64,000 bases of DNA from Planctomycetota bacterium (GTDB lineage: Bacteria; Planctomycetota; B15-G4): the NCBI GenBank assembly GCA_020638905.1, contig JACKHP010000002.1:263236-327235 (forward strand), written 5' to 3'. Under the pieces are notes generated by a model that saw nothing but the letters and a program-made list of their open reading frames with translations, was not told the DNA's origin and made no database searches. This document shows positions 17,101 through 27,096 of the stretch, in pieces (positions within the stretch are counted from its first letter, which is position 1; every line of letters begins with the position of its first letter). A program made the position numbers and the translations under genes.

Positions 17101-18748
17101 CGACGCTCCCGTCGAGTCGATCACGCCGACCCGGGCGCGTGAGTTCTGCGCGCGCTCCGGCTTCGAGCTGCCGACCGAGTTCCGCTGGGAGTTCGCCTGC
17201 CGCGCGGGCAGCACGACGCCGCTGCCGAGCGGACCGATCACGGTGCGCGGCGACAACGACTCGCCCGAGGTCGATGCGCTGGCCTGGTTCGGCGGCAACA
17301 GCGGCGTCGACTACCCGGGCGGCTCCGACAGCTCGTCGTGGGTCGCGCAGATCCACCCGCACGCCTTCGCCGGGACGCACGCCGTGGCCGGCAAGGCGCC
17401 CAACGCGTTCGGACTGTACGACGTGCTCGGCAACGTCTGGGAGCTGTGCTCGAACACCTGGGAGGGTGACATCGGCGTGTCGCGCGGCGGGTCGTGGTCT
17501 TCGATCGCCGGCGACTGTCGCGCAGCCAGCCGCAACGCCGTGCAGCCCGACGAGGCCGCGCGCACGGTGGGCTTCCGTCCCGTGATCGAGCTGCCGGGCG
17601 AGATCGACACGGCCGCGGCACGCACGCGCCTGATCCAGAACCTGCTCGAGCTCGACGAGAGCGACTCCGACGACGTGAGCGGCGACGGCAAGGGAGTGTA
17701 CGAGTCACTCGAGCTCGACGACGGCTCCGGCAAGGGAGCGGAAGGCGACGGCGGCAAGTCCGGCGGCCTGCTCTCGGGCAAGATCGACGCCGACGTCTGG
17801 CGCTGGATGGCCGACCAGAACGGACTCTTCGACCGCGCGCGCTACGCCGAGCTCGACCTCGAAGGCGTCGAGCGCGTCCGGCGACTGGCCGAGCGTCGCT
17901 GGCCCGCGGCGTTCACCGACCTCGAGCTCTCGGAGGTGCGCTGGGAGTCCGGCGGCGACGCGTCGCACTTCGTCGCGGTCTACACGCAGCCGTCCAGCGG
18001 ACTCGAGTTCGTGCTCGTCCCCGGCGGGACGTACGAGATGGGCTCGCAGCCCGGCTCGCCGGGTCACTCGTCCGACGAGGGTCCGGCGCACGAGGTCACG
18101 ATCGCACCGATGCTCGTGGCGCGCACAGAGGTCACCCAGGGCCAGTGGACGCGTGCGATGGGTTCGAACCCGTCGTACTTCGGCGGCCTGGGCGACGACC
18201 GTCCCGTCGAGCACGTCTCGTGGGACGACGCACACGGATTCTGCGATCGATTCGACCTGTCGCTCCCCACCGAGGCCGAGTGGGAGTACCTCTGCCGCGC
18301 CGGCACGACGACGCCCACACCGTGGGGAGGGATCACCCAGCTCGGCGACCGCGACTCCGACGCGCTCGACCCGGTCGCCGTCTACGGCGGCAACAGCGGC
18401 GTCGACGATCCGGGCGGACTCGACAGCAGCGGCTGGACGGGCGTGGCCCACCCCAGCGCGCGGGCCGCCACGCATCCGGTCGCCTCGAAACAGGCCAATG
18501 CGTTCGGTCTCTACGACGTGCTCGGCAACGTCTACGAGTGGTGCGAGGACGTCTACCGCGGCGACTACAGCGACGCACCGGGCGATGGCGGTCCGGTGCT
18601 CGGCGACGACCCGGACAAGGTCGTGCGCGGCGGCGACTTCAGCTCGACCGTCTCGAACTGCCGCTCGACCGCACGGGGCCGCATCGAGAAGGACACGCAG
18701 ACCTGCTACGTCGGGTTCCGTCCGGTGCGGCGGCTCGGCACACGCTGA
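14168..18748 (+). CDS. lipoprotein with caspase-like domain and two FGE-sulfatase-like domains
   Basis: 1526 residues. The ATG at 14168 follows AGGAGGT and opens a lipoprotein signal (VLLALFAC, Cys19). Residues 90-245 form a caspase-like fold with the catalytic dyad in LWVGHGF (His172) and LLDACRQ (Cys232). Two regulatory-like beta domains follow (about 310-480), then an alpha-helical, TPR-like stretch (about 540-860). Two formylglycine-enzyme-like domains follow, at about 905-1140 and 1265-1526, each with GLEFVLxPGGT, LPTExxWE and GLYDVLGNVxE motifs. The usual active-site cysteine pair is incomplete (RGGSWSSIAGDC, RGGDFSSTVSNC), so these may be binding modules of C-type-lectin fold rather than enzymes. 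Likely an envelope-attached protease sensor or effector; target unknown. Transcribed alone and divergent from the oxidase operon. Confidence 0.85.
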   Translation: MRRPSAPTALLVLLALFACVSDADGPRSSLGPAPGGTSSPSAPTSVPGGSPADGQGASANPAPPPSADLAALHVEHGALAWGAAPATSGGRRRALLVGADRYRDEPLLDLGKVSPLLSDLRDTLLDERLGFDRVSLVTGDRVHPDIVQDEIASLTADLSGPDNHLLVLWVGHGFNDGSGRETLLTYRSRAETTSSDPSALPYDQLVGWIAQARTRVDDAGGELTTSMLLDACRQDSLGSPGRIRDHVPVLDVEAFSAPLGSPAPGGATTEPLWTRALQRALAGARSAKVSLLRALENARAEVLRQSGGRVEPEIPTGAHDVTLVDHDDIALTVRVVDRFTQAEIAGAQVRLNALERTAPATFTGLARSPEGYALMVRADGYFWRAETIPLDRAQAGGTLTVPLAPEFVALSGSVRLEGTGVARVAVTGGFPGLRDGWHVTSTVVDGSGAFLLKVPAVTGERALVIDVNGEEARRRTFDMSTMPSSVVDVDGTRVRVLEFGASVVSARGAVEVGGGTQAVVVGDLIDVRFDFDSLGSSDFTDRNGFSFYGTVHVFSDQGAYGKARRDLDTLLAQGRVVPDARARAEELRHELRVADAMSTASDLQETGRLDEAIEQLDVPGLVEDGRVRSVLVSWLLASARGHHAERRYGDAAARLERARELDPAQPGLDDQLARVHDEWIGHFYEQALGDGSWDNVSALVTVLAGKGVPGVQSWRERIEREDITPACRRAYTAALEQLGAGALEDALASFETALASGCNEQYRSQITPQLAALRNQLFDRHVKAGAEREAAGALSDALAEYVAAHALDRVVTDRIASLLAAPELPHDTTIDELAGRFRAQEDDWEGRRTERLLALGDLRDYARLDATGVDAVRRAAEQRWPDVFAHLAFLRVERFACGSNAFAVAIYRHPPTGLEFVLLPGGTFLRGSGPDEPARRDHESSPTSTTVTPFLAARTEVTRAQWRAVMGDDPSWFSEAPLDAPVESITPTRAREFCARSGFELPTEFRWEFACRAGSTTPLPSGPITVRGDNDSPEVDALAWFGGNSGVDYPGGSDSSSWVAQIHPHAFAGTHAVAGKAPNAFGLYDVLGNVWELCSNTWEGDIGVSRGGSWSSIAGDCRAASRNAVQPDEAARTVGFRPVIELPGEIDTAAARTRLIQNLLELDESDSDDVSGDGKGVYESLELDDGSGKGAEGDGGKSGGLLSGKIDADVWRWMADQNGLFDRARYAELDLEGVERVRRLAERRWPAAFTDLELSEVRWESGGDASHFVAVYTQPSSGLEFVLVPGGTYEMGSQPGSPGHSSDEGPAHEVTIAPMLVARTEVTQGQWTRAMGSNPSYFGGLGDDRPVEHVSWDDAHGFCDRFDLSLPTEAEWEYLCRAGTTTPTPWGGITQLGDRDSDALDPVAVYGGNSGVDDPGGLDSSGWTGVAHPSARAATHPVASKQANAFGLYDVLGNVYEWCEDVYRGDYSDAPGDGGPVLGDDPDKVVRGGDFSSTVSNCRSTARGRIEKDTQTCYVGFRPVRRLGTR

Positions 18749-18841
18749 CCGGCTCCGTCGCCGGACGAGCGAGGCACGGCACGCTCGCGTCCCGTGGGCG
18801 CGGCCGACGCGTACCGAGGCGCCGCGCTCCCCGAGACACGA

Positions 18842-18877
18842 CGAGCCCGGTGCACGCTCGCGCGTGCACCGGGCTCG
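18842..18877. terminator. 15-bp stem hairpin between convergent genes
   Basis: Perfect 15-bp arms (CGAGCCCGGTGCACG and its complement) around a 6-base loop. Placed between the ends of the caspase/FGE gene and groEL, it can serve both strands. Confidence 0.7.
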
Positions 18878-18881
18878 GATT

Positions 18882-18912
18882 CCGCGGCGCCGACGCGAGG
18901 TCGGCGCCGCGG
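18882..18912. terminator. second tandem hairpin between convergent genes
   Basis: 13-bp perfect arms (CCGCGGCGCCGAC and its complement) around a 5-base loop, five bases after the previous hairpin and 22 bp from the groEL stop. Tandem arrangement suggests a bidirectional double terminator. Confidence 0.65.
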
Positions 18913-18934
18913 TCGGACGACTCGCGTCGTCCGG

Positions 18935-20560
<1,626 letters not shown>

Positions 20561-20626
20561 GTGTCTCTCTTGTCTCGGGTTGGTTCGGGATGGATGTGCG
20601 GGTGGCGGGCGAGCGCGCGACGCGCG

Positions 20627-20944
20627 TCAGCCGACCACGGCGAGGATCTCGTCCTCACGCACGATCAGGTACTCGTTGCCACCGACCTCGATCTCGGTCC
20701 CGGCGTACGACGAGAAGATGATGCGGTCGCCGGCCTTGACCTGCATCTTGCGGCGGGTGCCGTCGTCGAGCACGCGTCCGTCGCCGACGGCGATCACGGT
20801 GCCCTCGCGCGGCTTCTCCTTGGCCGACTCGGGCAGCACGATGCCGCCCGCGGTGACCGACTCGGCCTCGAGGCGCTGCACGAGCACGTTGTCGCCCATC
20901 GGGGTGATGTTGACCTTGGTCGTCTTGGCGGTCTTCGTAGCCAT
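20627..20944 (-). CDS. groES: co-chaperonin GroES
   Basis: 105 residues, slightly long through an N-terminal MATKTAKTTK stretch before the usual NITPMGDNVLVQRLE. The mobile loop region (SVTAGGIVLPESAKEKP) and the C-terminal EYLIVREDEILAVV are typical. Caps the GroEL ring. It lies 74 bp downstream of a CheY-like gene on the same strand, so all three may be co-transcribed. Confidence 0.97.
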   Translation of the reverse strand: MATKTAKTTKVNITPMGDNVLVQRLEAESVTAGGIVLPESAKEKPREGTVIAVGDGRVLDDGTRRKMQVKAGDRIIFSSYAGTEIEVGGNEYLIVREDEILAVVG

Positions 20945-21018
20945 TGCGATGAGACTCTCTTCCGTCGTGGGTTGGGATGGGTTGGGTCGCGGCGGCGACG
21001 CGCACTGCGCATCGCGCC

Positions 21019-21468
21019 TCAGGTGAGTCGCAGGTGTTCCTGGAGCAGGAGGCCGACGGCACGTTGCAGCCGGTCGGCGGAGATCGGCTTGTCGAGGAAC
21101 GTGGTGCCGACCGACTCGCACGCCGCGCGCACGGCGCGCTCGGGATTGGCCGACATGAAGATGATGGGCAGCGCCCGGCGCGGGGTGTGGCGCGCGGGGC
21201 CCGACGGTCCGCCGATGAAGGCGCCGGCCAGGTATCGCTGGACGACCTCGACCCCGGTCATGTCGGGCATCTCGAAATCGAGGATCGAGAAGTCGACCGG
21301 TTCGCACAGGAGCTGGCGCAAGGCCTCGGCCCCGCACCCCGCGGTGAGCACCCGGAACCCGAACGGCGCCACGAGTTCGACGACCGAACCGCGCACGGCG
21401 ACGTCGTCGTCGCCGATGAGCACGGTGAGGCGGCGGGTCTGGGGGCGAGTGGACACTGGCCGGGGCAT
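21019..21468 (-). CDS. single-domain response regulator (CheY-like receiver)
   Basis: 149 residues consisting of one receiver domain: acidic pair in IGDDD (20-22), phospho-acceptor Asp64 in ILDFEMPD, Ser106 in FMSAN and Lys127 in FLDKPIS. There is no output domain. The insertion GAFIGGPSGPARHTPRR between beta-4 neighbours makes it slightly longer than CheY. It sits directly upstream of groES-groEL and downstream of a near-consensus sigma-54 promoter. No partner kinase is adjacent. Its target is unknown. Confidence 0.88.
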   Translation of the reverse strand: MPRPVSTRPQTRRLTVLIGDDDVAVRGSVVELVAPFGFRVLTAGCGAEALRQLLCEPVDFSILDFEMPDMTGVEVVQRYLAGAFIGGPSGPARHTPRRALPIIFMSANPERAVRAACESVGTTFLDKPISADRLQRAVGLLLQEHLRLT

Positions 21469-21501
21469 CCTGCGGGCGAACGGTCTCCGGCGCGCTCTGA
21501 C

Positions 21502-21518
21502 AGCAAACCCAGTGCCAA
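21502..21518 (-). promoter_or_regulatory. near-consensus sigma-54 (-24/-12) promoter
   Basis: On the minus strand TTGGCACTGGGTTTGCT matches the YTGGCACGrNNNTTGCW consensus at all defined positions except one. The -12 element ends 34 bp before the response-regulator ATG, the correct orientation and distance for a promoter. It could drive the regulator and, by read-through, groES-groEL. No enhancer-binding protein gene lies in the window. Confidence 0.65.
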
Positions 21519-21777
21519 TGGCCGCCAGAGACCCCGGCGAGGGCCGGAGCGTCGGGATGACAGCTCCCCCGGACCGGAGCGCGGACCCCGATCCGGCCCA
21601 CGGCGCCGCCTCGAACGGGCTGCGCGCCTGCTCGCCATTCCCGCGAACTGCCGCGGCAGGGTGCGAGGCGAAGACGAACCTCCCGCCGGATGGGGCCCTC
21701 GGGACGTGCGCCGCGGCGGTGCGCCTGCCAGAATGACCTGTCCTCCGCCGCGCTCCCGCCCCACCGACGGTGCCGAA

Positions 21778-22548
21778 ATGACAGCCTCGCGTCTCGATCG
21801 CCTGCGCCGGGCGCGGCTCTACCTCGTCGCGAGCGCCGACGGCCCCACCGCTCCCGCGCCGGGGACGCCGTTCTGGCGGGCGATCCGGGAGGCGGGCGAG
21901 GCCGGCGTCGGGGTCGTCCAGCTGCGGCTCAAGGGCTGTGCGATCGAGGCCCGGCGGGCGGCCCTCGCGCTGGCCCGCGGCCTGCTGCCGGACGACGTCC
22001 TGCTCGTCGTGAACGACGACCTCGCGGCGGTCTTCGGCCCGGACGGCACGCCGCTCGCGGACGGCCTGCACCTCGGCCGCGAGGACGCCGCCGCCCTCGC
22101 GGCGGCAGGCGCCCCCTCCGCCGCGCCCGGCGCCCCGTCCGCGGCGACGGACACCGGCTCCACCGCGCCGCCGTCGGCCGAGGCGATCGCCGCCGGGTTG
22201 CGGGCGGCGCGCTCCGCGCTGGGCGACGCGCTCCTGCTCGGGACGTCGACTCGCGCGCGCGACGAGATCGCGCGCGCGATCGCGGCCGGCGCCGACCACG
22301 TCGGCTTCGGCGCGATGGCGCCGACGTCCACGAAGGACGGCACGACGCGCGCCGACCCGGCCGAGCTCGCTGAATGCGTGCGCGCCTTCCCCGCGCTGCC
22401 GATCTTCGCCATCGGCGGACTCTCGCCCGGGACGCTGCACCTCGTGCGCGATGCGGGCTGCACGCGCGCCGCGATCGGCGCGGCCATCCTCGACGCGCGC
22501 GACGTCGGCGCGGCGACGCGCGCGTGCCTCGCCGCGCTCGACGCGTAG
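21778..22548 (+). CDS. thiE: thiamine-phosphate synthase
   Basis: 256 residues, TIM barrel. Couples the pyrimidine diphosphate and thiazole phosphate moieties to thiamine monophosphate. Matching motifs in order are LYLVAS, GVGVVQLRLK, VVNDDLAAVF, DGLHLGREDA, GTSTRARDEIARAIAAGADH, VGFGAMAPTSTKDG, FAIGGLS and AAIGAAIL. A low-complexity Ala/Pro/Ser insertion of about 30 residues sits after DGLHLGREDAAA. The ATG at 21778 was preferred; an in-frame ATG 45 bp upstream would only add a disordered leader. No other thi gene or TPP riboswitch was recognised nearby. Confidence 0.9.
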   Translation: MTASRLDRLRRARLYLVASADGPTAPAPGTPFWRAIREAGEAGVGVVQLRLKGCAIEARRAALALARGLLPDDVLLVVNDDLAAVFGPDGTPLADGLHLGREDAAALAAAGAPSAAPGAPSAATDTGSTAPPSAEAIAAGLRAARSALGDALLLGTSTRARDEIARAIAAGADHVGFGAMAPTSTKDGTTRADPAELAECVRAFPALPIFAIGGLSPGTLHLVRDAGCTRAAIGAAILDARDVGAATRACLAALDA

Positions 22549-22551
22549 CCG

Positions 22552-22567
22552 CGACGACGCGTCGTCG
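22552..22567. terminator. short palindrome after thiE
   Basis: CGACGACGCGTCGTCG is a perfect 16-base palindrome starting 4 bp after the thiE stop, in the convergent gap before the next leftward gene. It could form a small hairpin, but there is no U-tract. Confidence 0.3.
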
Positions 22568-22625
22568 AAGGTCGTCCGCGCGCGGGCGCGTGTCGTCGCC
22601 GCATCCCGCGCGCGGAGCGGGCGCT

Positions 22626-24083
22626 TCAGCCGATGGTCATGGCGAGGCCCGCGGTCAGCGCGACGCCCCACGTCGCCGCGGGGTCGGCCACCGCGCCCTG
22701 CATGTACAGGCTCACGCCGCTGACGCCCGAGACCGGCAGCGGGAACGGGATGAGCTGCTCGCCCACGCCCGCCTCGCCCGGCGTGCCGCTCGTGGTGAAC
22801 GGCACGGTGAGCAGGACGGGCGCGACGAGCAGGAGTCCACCCTTGAAGGGCAGCGCCGACGACGAGAAGCCGGCGAAGATCGCGGCCTGGCTGCCGCCGC
22901 GCGCGCCGCTCACGTGCACGAAGACGGTGGCACCCGGCTCGGGACAGCCGGTGCCCGCGAGCACCGGCTCGTAGCCGCCGCTGCCTGCGAGTCCCGTGTC
23001 GTACGCCTCGAAGGTGCCCGTGCACGCCGGCGCGTCGATCTCGACGAGCGTCGCGGTCTCGCCCGATCCGCCGGACGCCCCCGTCGGCAGCGTCACGCCG
23101 AGCAGCGTGCCGGGTCCCGAGTCGCCGTCGGCGTAGAGGCGCAGGTCGTCCGCGAACGTGTCGAGCAGCGCGCACTTCCCGAGCGCCGACGACCATGTGC
23201 CGCCGTTCGTCGCCGCGGCGCCGGTGTAGCCGCCGTTGCTCGCGAAGACCGAGATCGCGAGGGTCTGCGGATGGATGCGCAGCGCGCGCGGCTCGGTGGC
23301 GTTGCTGTTCGTGTCGACGACGACGAGCAGGTCGCCGTCGGGCAGTTCGCTGATGCCGACGGGCGACTCGCCGCTCGACGAGACCTCGAACTCGGCGCAG
23401 TCGATGGGACCCACGGCGCGCGTGCCGTCTGCCGAGAGCGTGACGCGCTTCACGACGATGCCGGTGGAAATGCCGCCGCCGCACGCCGGCGAGCCCGATC
23501 CGGACACCATGACGAGCGAACGCGTGGCCTCGTGGAACGCGAGCAGTCGGTAGTCGACGAAGCCGCCGGGCTCGAACGTGAACGGCGCGGCGCCGCTCTC
23601 GTCGAGCAGCTCGTGGAGCAGGCCGTCGCCGAGCGTGTACCAGACGCGTCCGTTGACGAAGCCGCCGCCGGTGGCGCGTCCGTAGATCTTGCCGTCGGGC
23701 GCGGGAGTGATGCAGTGGAACGGCTGGCTCACGAGTCCGAGGTCGGTGAGCGAGCCGCCGTCGTCGCACAGCCAGAGATGGATCGGCTGGAACACGTCGA
23801 CGATGCTCCCGACGAACACCACGCCGCCGCGGGTGCGGTCGTAGGCCAGCGACTGCGTCTGCTGCGGCGTCGTGAAGGTGTCGACGACCATCGCGCCCGT
23901 CCCGGTCGACGGGTCGTACTTCACGAGCGCGCCGGAGCTGCTGCTCGGCCCCTGGACGGTCGGGTCGAGCAGCCACAGGTCTCCCACGTTCGGCGCCTGG
24001 CCGAGCGCCACGGACGACGGGACGACGAACGCCGCGGCGATCGACAGGGCGCGCAGCGAGGACAGCGACGGGGCGAAGGACAT
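22626..24083 (-). CDS. secreted protein of unknown function with shared C-terminal domain
   Basis: 485 residues. An N-terminal signal peptide (SLSSLRALSIAAAFVVPSSVALGQ) is followed by a beta-rich, probably propeller-like region with repeated units that read like stored descriptors (GDLWLLDP, YDRTRGGVVFVGS, APDGKIYGRATGG, ISELPDGDLLVVVD). The last 125 residues, from TGLAGSGGYEPVLAGTGCPEPG through PFKGGLLLV to VADPAATWGVALTAGLAM, are the domain also seen at 6255, 24282 and 51673. No catalytic motif was seen. It probably faces the cell surface. Transcribed leftward, 198 bp after the frameshifted FG-GAP gene. Confidence 0.78.
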   Translation of the reverse strand: MSFAPSLSSLRALSIAAAFVVPSSVALGQAPNVGDLWLLDPTVQGPSSSSGALVKYDPSTGTGAMVVDTFTTPQQTQSLAYDRTRGGVVFVGSIVDVFQPIHLWLCDDGGSLTDLGLVSQPFHCITPAPDGKIYGRATGGGFVNGRVWYTLGDGLLHELLDESGAAPFTFEPGGFVDYRLLAFHEATRSLVMVSGSGSPACGGGISTGIVVKRVTLSADGTRAVGPIDCAEFEVSSSGESPVGISELPDGDLLVVVDTNSNATEPRALRIHPQTLAISVFASNGGYTGAAATNGGTWSSALGKCALLDTFADDLRLYADGDSGPGTLLGVTLPTGASGGSGETATLVEIDAPACTGTFEAYDTGLAGSGGYEPVLAGTGCPEPGATVFVHVSGARGGSQAAIFAGFSSSALPFKGGLLLVAPVLLTVPFTTSGTPGEAGVGEQLIPFPLPVSGVSGVSLYMQGAVADPAATWGVALTAGLAMTIG

Positions 24084-24164
24084 GGCGATGGGGTCCCGGG
24101 AGGAGGTGGAGAGTCCCGTCCGCCGGGGGGAGCCTCGGTGCGGGCGGGACAGAGGTGATCCGGA

Positions 24165-24185
24165 CGCGGGACCGGAGGTCCCGCG
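24165..24185 (-). terminator. 9-bp hairpin downstream of the FG-GAP gene
   Basis: CGCGGGACC and GGTCCCGCG form perfect arms around GGA, about 97 bp past the FG-GAP stop codon and before the next gene. Weak terminator candidate without a U-tract. Confidence 0.35.
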
Positions 24186-24281
24186 GGAATCCGGTCGTCC
24201 CGGGGCCGTGTCGGCGGAGATCGCCGCGCCGGGGCGAGACCGTCGCCACCACGGATTGAACGTCCTGCGCGGGACACCGTC

Positions 24282-26866
24282 CTACGGGACGAACGCCTCG
24301 AGCGCGTTGCTCGCCCTGAAGCCCTGAGGTTGCGTCGCGTCGGGCATCCACGCCTGCCAGCAGGTGGGACGGCCCACGAGATGGGCGGGCCACCCGAACG
24401 CGAGGCTCGCCGAGCCCGCGGAATCGAGCGCGACGGGGAGGATGCGCGTCGGCGTCGGGACGAGCGTTCCGCCGAGGAACGGAGCATCGAGGCGCGACGC
24501 GCCCAGCACCAGGAACGCCGTGGTCCCCGGCGTACCGCGTGAGAGCCAGAGATGGGCGGCGTCGCCGGTCAGGCGCCCGCCGCGGGCCGCGAGGCGCGGG
24601 CGCTGGCCGTCGCCGCCGAACGAGCCGCCGAGCCCGACCCAGGGCTGCGTGGGACGGAGTGTGCGCACCTCGAGCTGACGCTGGACGGCGAACCCGAGCT
24701 GGCGGCGCGAGAGGCACGCGAGCTCGCGTCCCGGTGAGTGGCTGAACTCGCCGGCCACGACGCCTTGGTAGAAATTCCACTCGGCGCTGTCGATCTCCGG
24801 CGATGTGGCCGAGCCGGGCAGGAACGCCGTCGCGGCGCTCCACGCGAGCACGTCCGGCAGGCCGTCACCATCGAGCTCGTCGACCACGACACCGCGCGCC
24901 TCGAAGCCGAGCGGGAACGTGGCCTTCACGACGAAGCCGCCCGCGTCGCCGCCGAGCAGCGTGAGGTCGTCGCCCGCGGTGATCACTTCGGGCCGTCCGT
25001 CACCGTTGCGATCGACCGTGGCGAGCAGGTCGGAGCCGGGTGGCACCGGCGAGTCGATCGGCGCGCCGAAGCCGCCCGCGCCGTCGCCGAGGCGCAGGCC
25101 AGCGTCGCGGCTCCGTCGTCGAGGGTGAGCAGGTCGAGCACGCCGTCGAGATCGAGGTCGTCCAGAACGAGGGCGACGAGGTTCGCGGGCGTCGCCGGCA
25201 GGGCGTCGAAGCTCGGGCCGACGGCGACCTGGAACCCGCCGCCGAAGGAGGTGTACGCCCCCGCGACGAGATCGAGCGACCCGTCGCCATCCACGTCGCC
25301 GAAGTCGAGGAGGTAGTCGGTCGCGTCGAGGGGAGCCACGAGCAGTGGCGCGAAGCTGCCGTCGCCCGCACCCGCGAGCACTTCGACCGCCGCCGGGTCG
25401 GACTGTTCACCCTGGAGCAGGGCGACGAGATCGAGCACGCCGTCGCCCGTCACGTCGACGAGAGCCTGGGCCGTCGACACGTCCAGTGGAAGCGCGGGCT
25501 GCGCGTTGAAGGTCCCGTCGGGCTGCGACAACCAGCGCCAGACCGAGGTGGCGAAGAGGCCAGGGCTCGTCACGGCGACGGGGTCGTCGAGTCCGTCGCC
25601 GTTCAGATCGCCGGCCAGCAGTGTCGCCCCGGACTGGTCGGACGGGATCTGCTCCGCCTCGAGCGGCAGGGCGCCATCGTCGCCGTCGGGCGGGACGTGG
25701 CGCAGGAGCACTCGGTATGGGTCGTTTGCGGCGGCGAGGAGATCGCGCCGAAGGACGACGAGTTCGGCGACACCGTCGCCGTCCACGTCGGCGCTGCGCG
25801 CGGCGGGCAGGGGAAGACCGGACGGCGCGACGCCGGCTACGCTGACCGAGAGGTCCCAAGGCTCGAAGGCGGCGCCGCCCACGCCGCGCAGGTACACCGT
25901 CGCGCCGGGCGCCACCAGCTGCACGTCGGGCAGGCCGTCAGCGGTGGCGTCGCCGACAAACACGAACCCGCCCTTCGAGGCATCGTCGGACGAGAGACCC
26001 GGCGCGAGAAGCGCGATCGGATCGGGCTCGAGCGAGCCGTTGCCGGCGAACACACCCACCGTCGTCGTGAAGCCCAGGAACACCGAGCCGGTGTTCCAGC
26101 CGACGACGAGGTCGACGTGATCGTCGTCCGTGACCTCGGCGGCAGCCAGGCCGCACACCCGCGCGTTGCCGGTGGGTGACGACCATTCGGGCGTGAACCT
26201 GCCCGCGCCGTCGCCTCCCAGGACGAAGACCTCTTTGAGCGTCCCCAGCACGACGTCGAGGGCACCGTCCTCGTCGAGGTCGACGAGCACCGGCCTGACG
26301 TCCGCGAGGACGGCCGACGGGTCGGGAAGAGAGCCTAGGCTCGGCCCGAACGTACCGTCGCCCACCCCGAGGAACGCCTCGAGCCGGGGACCGATCACCC
26401 CGTTGGGATGGGCCAGCAGCAGGTCGACGTGCCCGTCGCCGTCGAGGTCGCCCACCGCGAGCGTGTTCGACTGCGGCTCCGCGAAGAAAGCCGGTTGCGG
26501 CGCAAGCGAGCCGTCGCCGGCGCCGAGCAGCACCTGCACCTCGCCCGTGACCACGGCGGTGACGACGACGTCGAGTCGTCCGTCGCCGTCGGCATCGAGA
26601 CCCTCGACGTGCGCGGGCGCGAACGCCAGGTCGACGCTCGCGACCTGCGTCCCGTCGCCGCGGTGGACGACCACACGTCGCGAGCCCCCCAGGACCACGA
26701 CGATCTCGGGGACACCGTCGCCTTCGAGATCGACGGTGGCGAGGTCCTTGGCGTCGGCGTCGACGACGAAGCTCGCGTGACCGAGGAGGGGATGATCTAC
26801 GGCCTGCGACCGCGCGACGGATGACACGAGCACGACGCTGACCAGGACGGCGATGACGCACTTCAT
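24282..26866 (-). pseudogene. large secreted FG-GAP/VCBS-repeat protein with shared C-terminal domain, one-base frameshift
   Basis: The ATG at 26866 follows GGAGGGA and opens a signal peptide (KCVIAVLVSVVLVSSVARSQ). About ten calcium-binding-like FG-GAP/VCBS units follow, of the form DLDGDGHVDLLLAHPNG and DVDGDGSLDLVAGAY, as in propeller surface proteins. Near 25098 the frame breaks: after DDGAATLA it reads nonsense, while a one-base shift continues as LRLGDGAGGFGAP. It then runs through further repeats to the C-terminal domain (LDAPFLGGTLVPTP ... PQGFRASNALEAFVP). Restoring one base gives about 861 residues, so the break is a single deletion in GGCC, by mutation or sequencing error. Confidence 0.8.
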
Positions 26867-27096
26867 GCGGGCTCCCTCCGCTCTGCTTCTCTGCCGGAAC
26901 CCGCCAATATCGCGTCAACGCGCCGGTGTGACGGAAACCGGCTGGGCATGTGCCAACATCATGGGCACCGCGCGCGACTGTGACACGGCGTCGAACGCGT
27001 CGCCGGCCGAGGAGCCGAGCGGCATCGGTCGATCGCGCATCCGGGCCCGTCAGAGCGTGCCGGGCCCGGTGAGCCGGGACCACGCCCCCGCGCCCC

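Noticed and set aside
18160..18180. GGGTTCGAACCC, a T-arm-like palindrome
   Set aside because: It lies inside the well-supported caspase/FGE coding sequence with no other tRNA arms around.
16860..18748. Diversity-generating retroelement target (variable FGE/C-lectin domain)
   Set aside because: No reverse transcriptase, template repeat or variable-region duplicate was seen in the window.
20945..21018. CIRCE heat-shock operator before groES
   Set aside because: No TTAGCACTC-N9-GAGTGCTAA-like inverted repeat is present.
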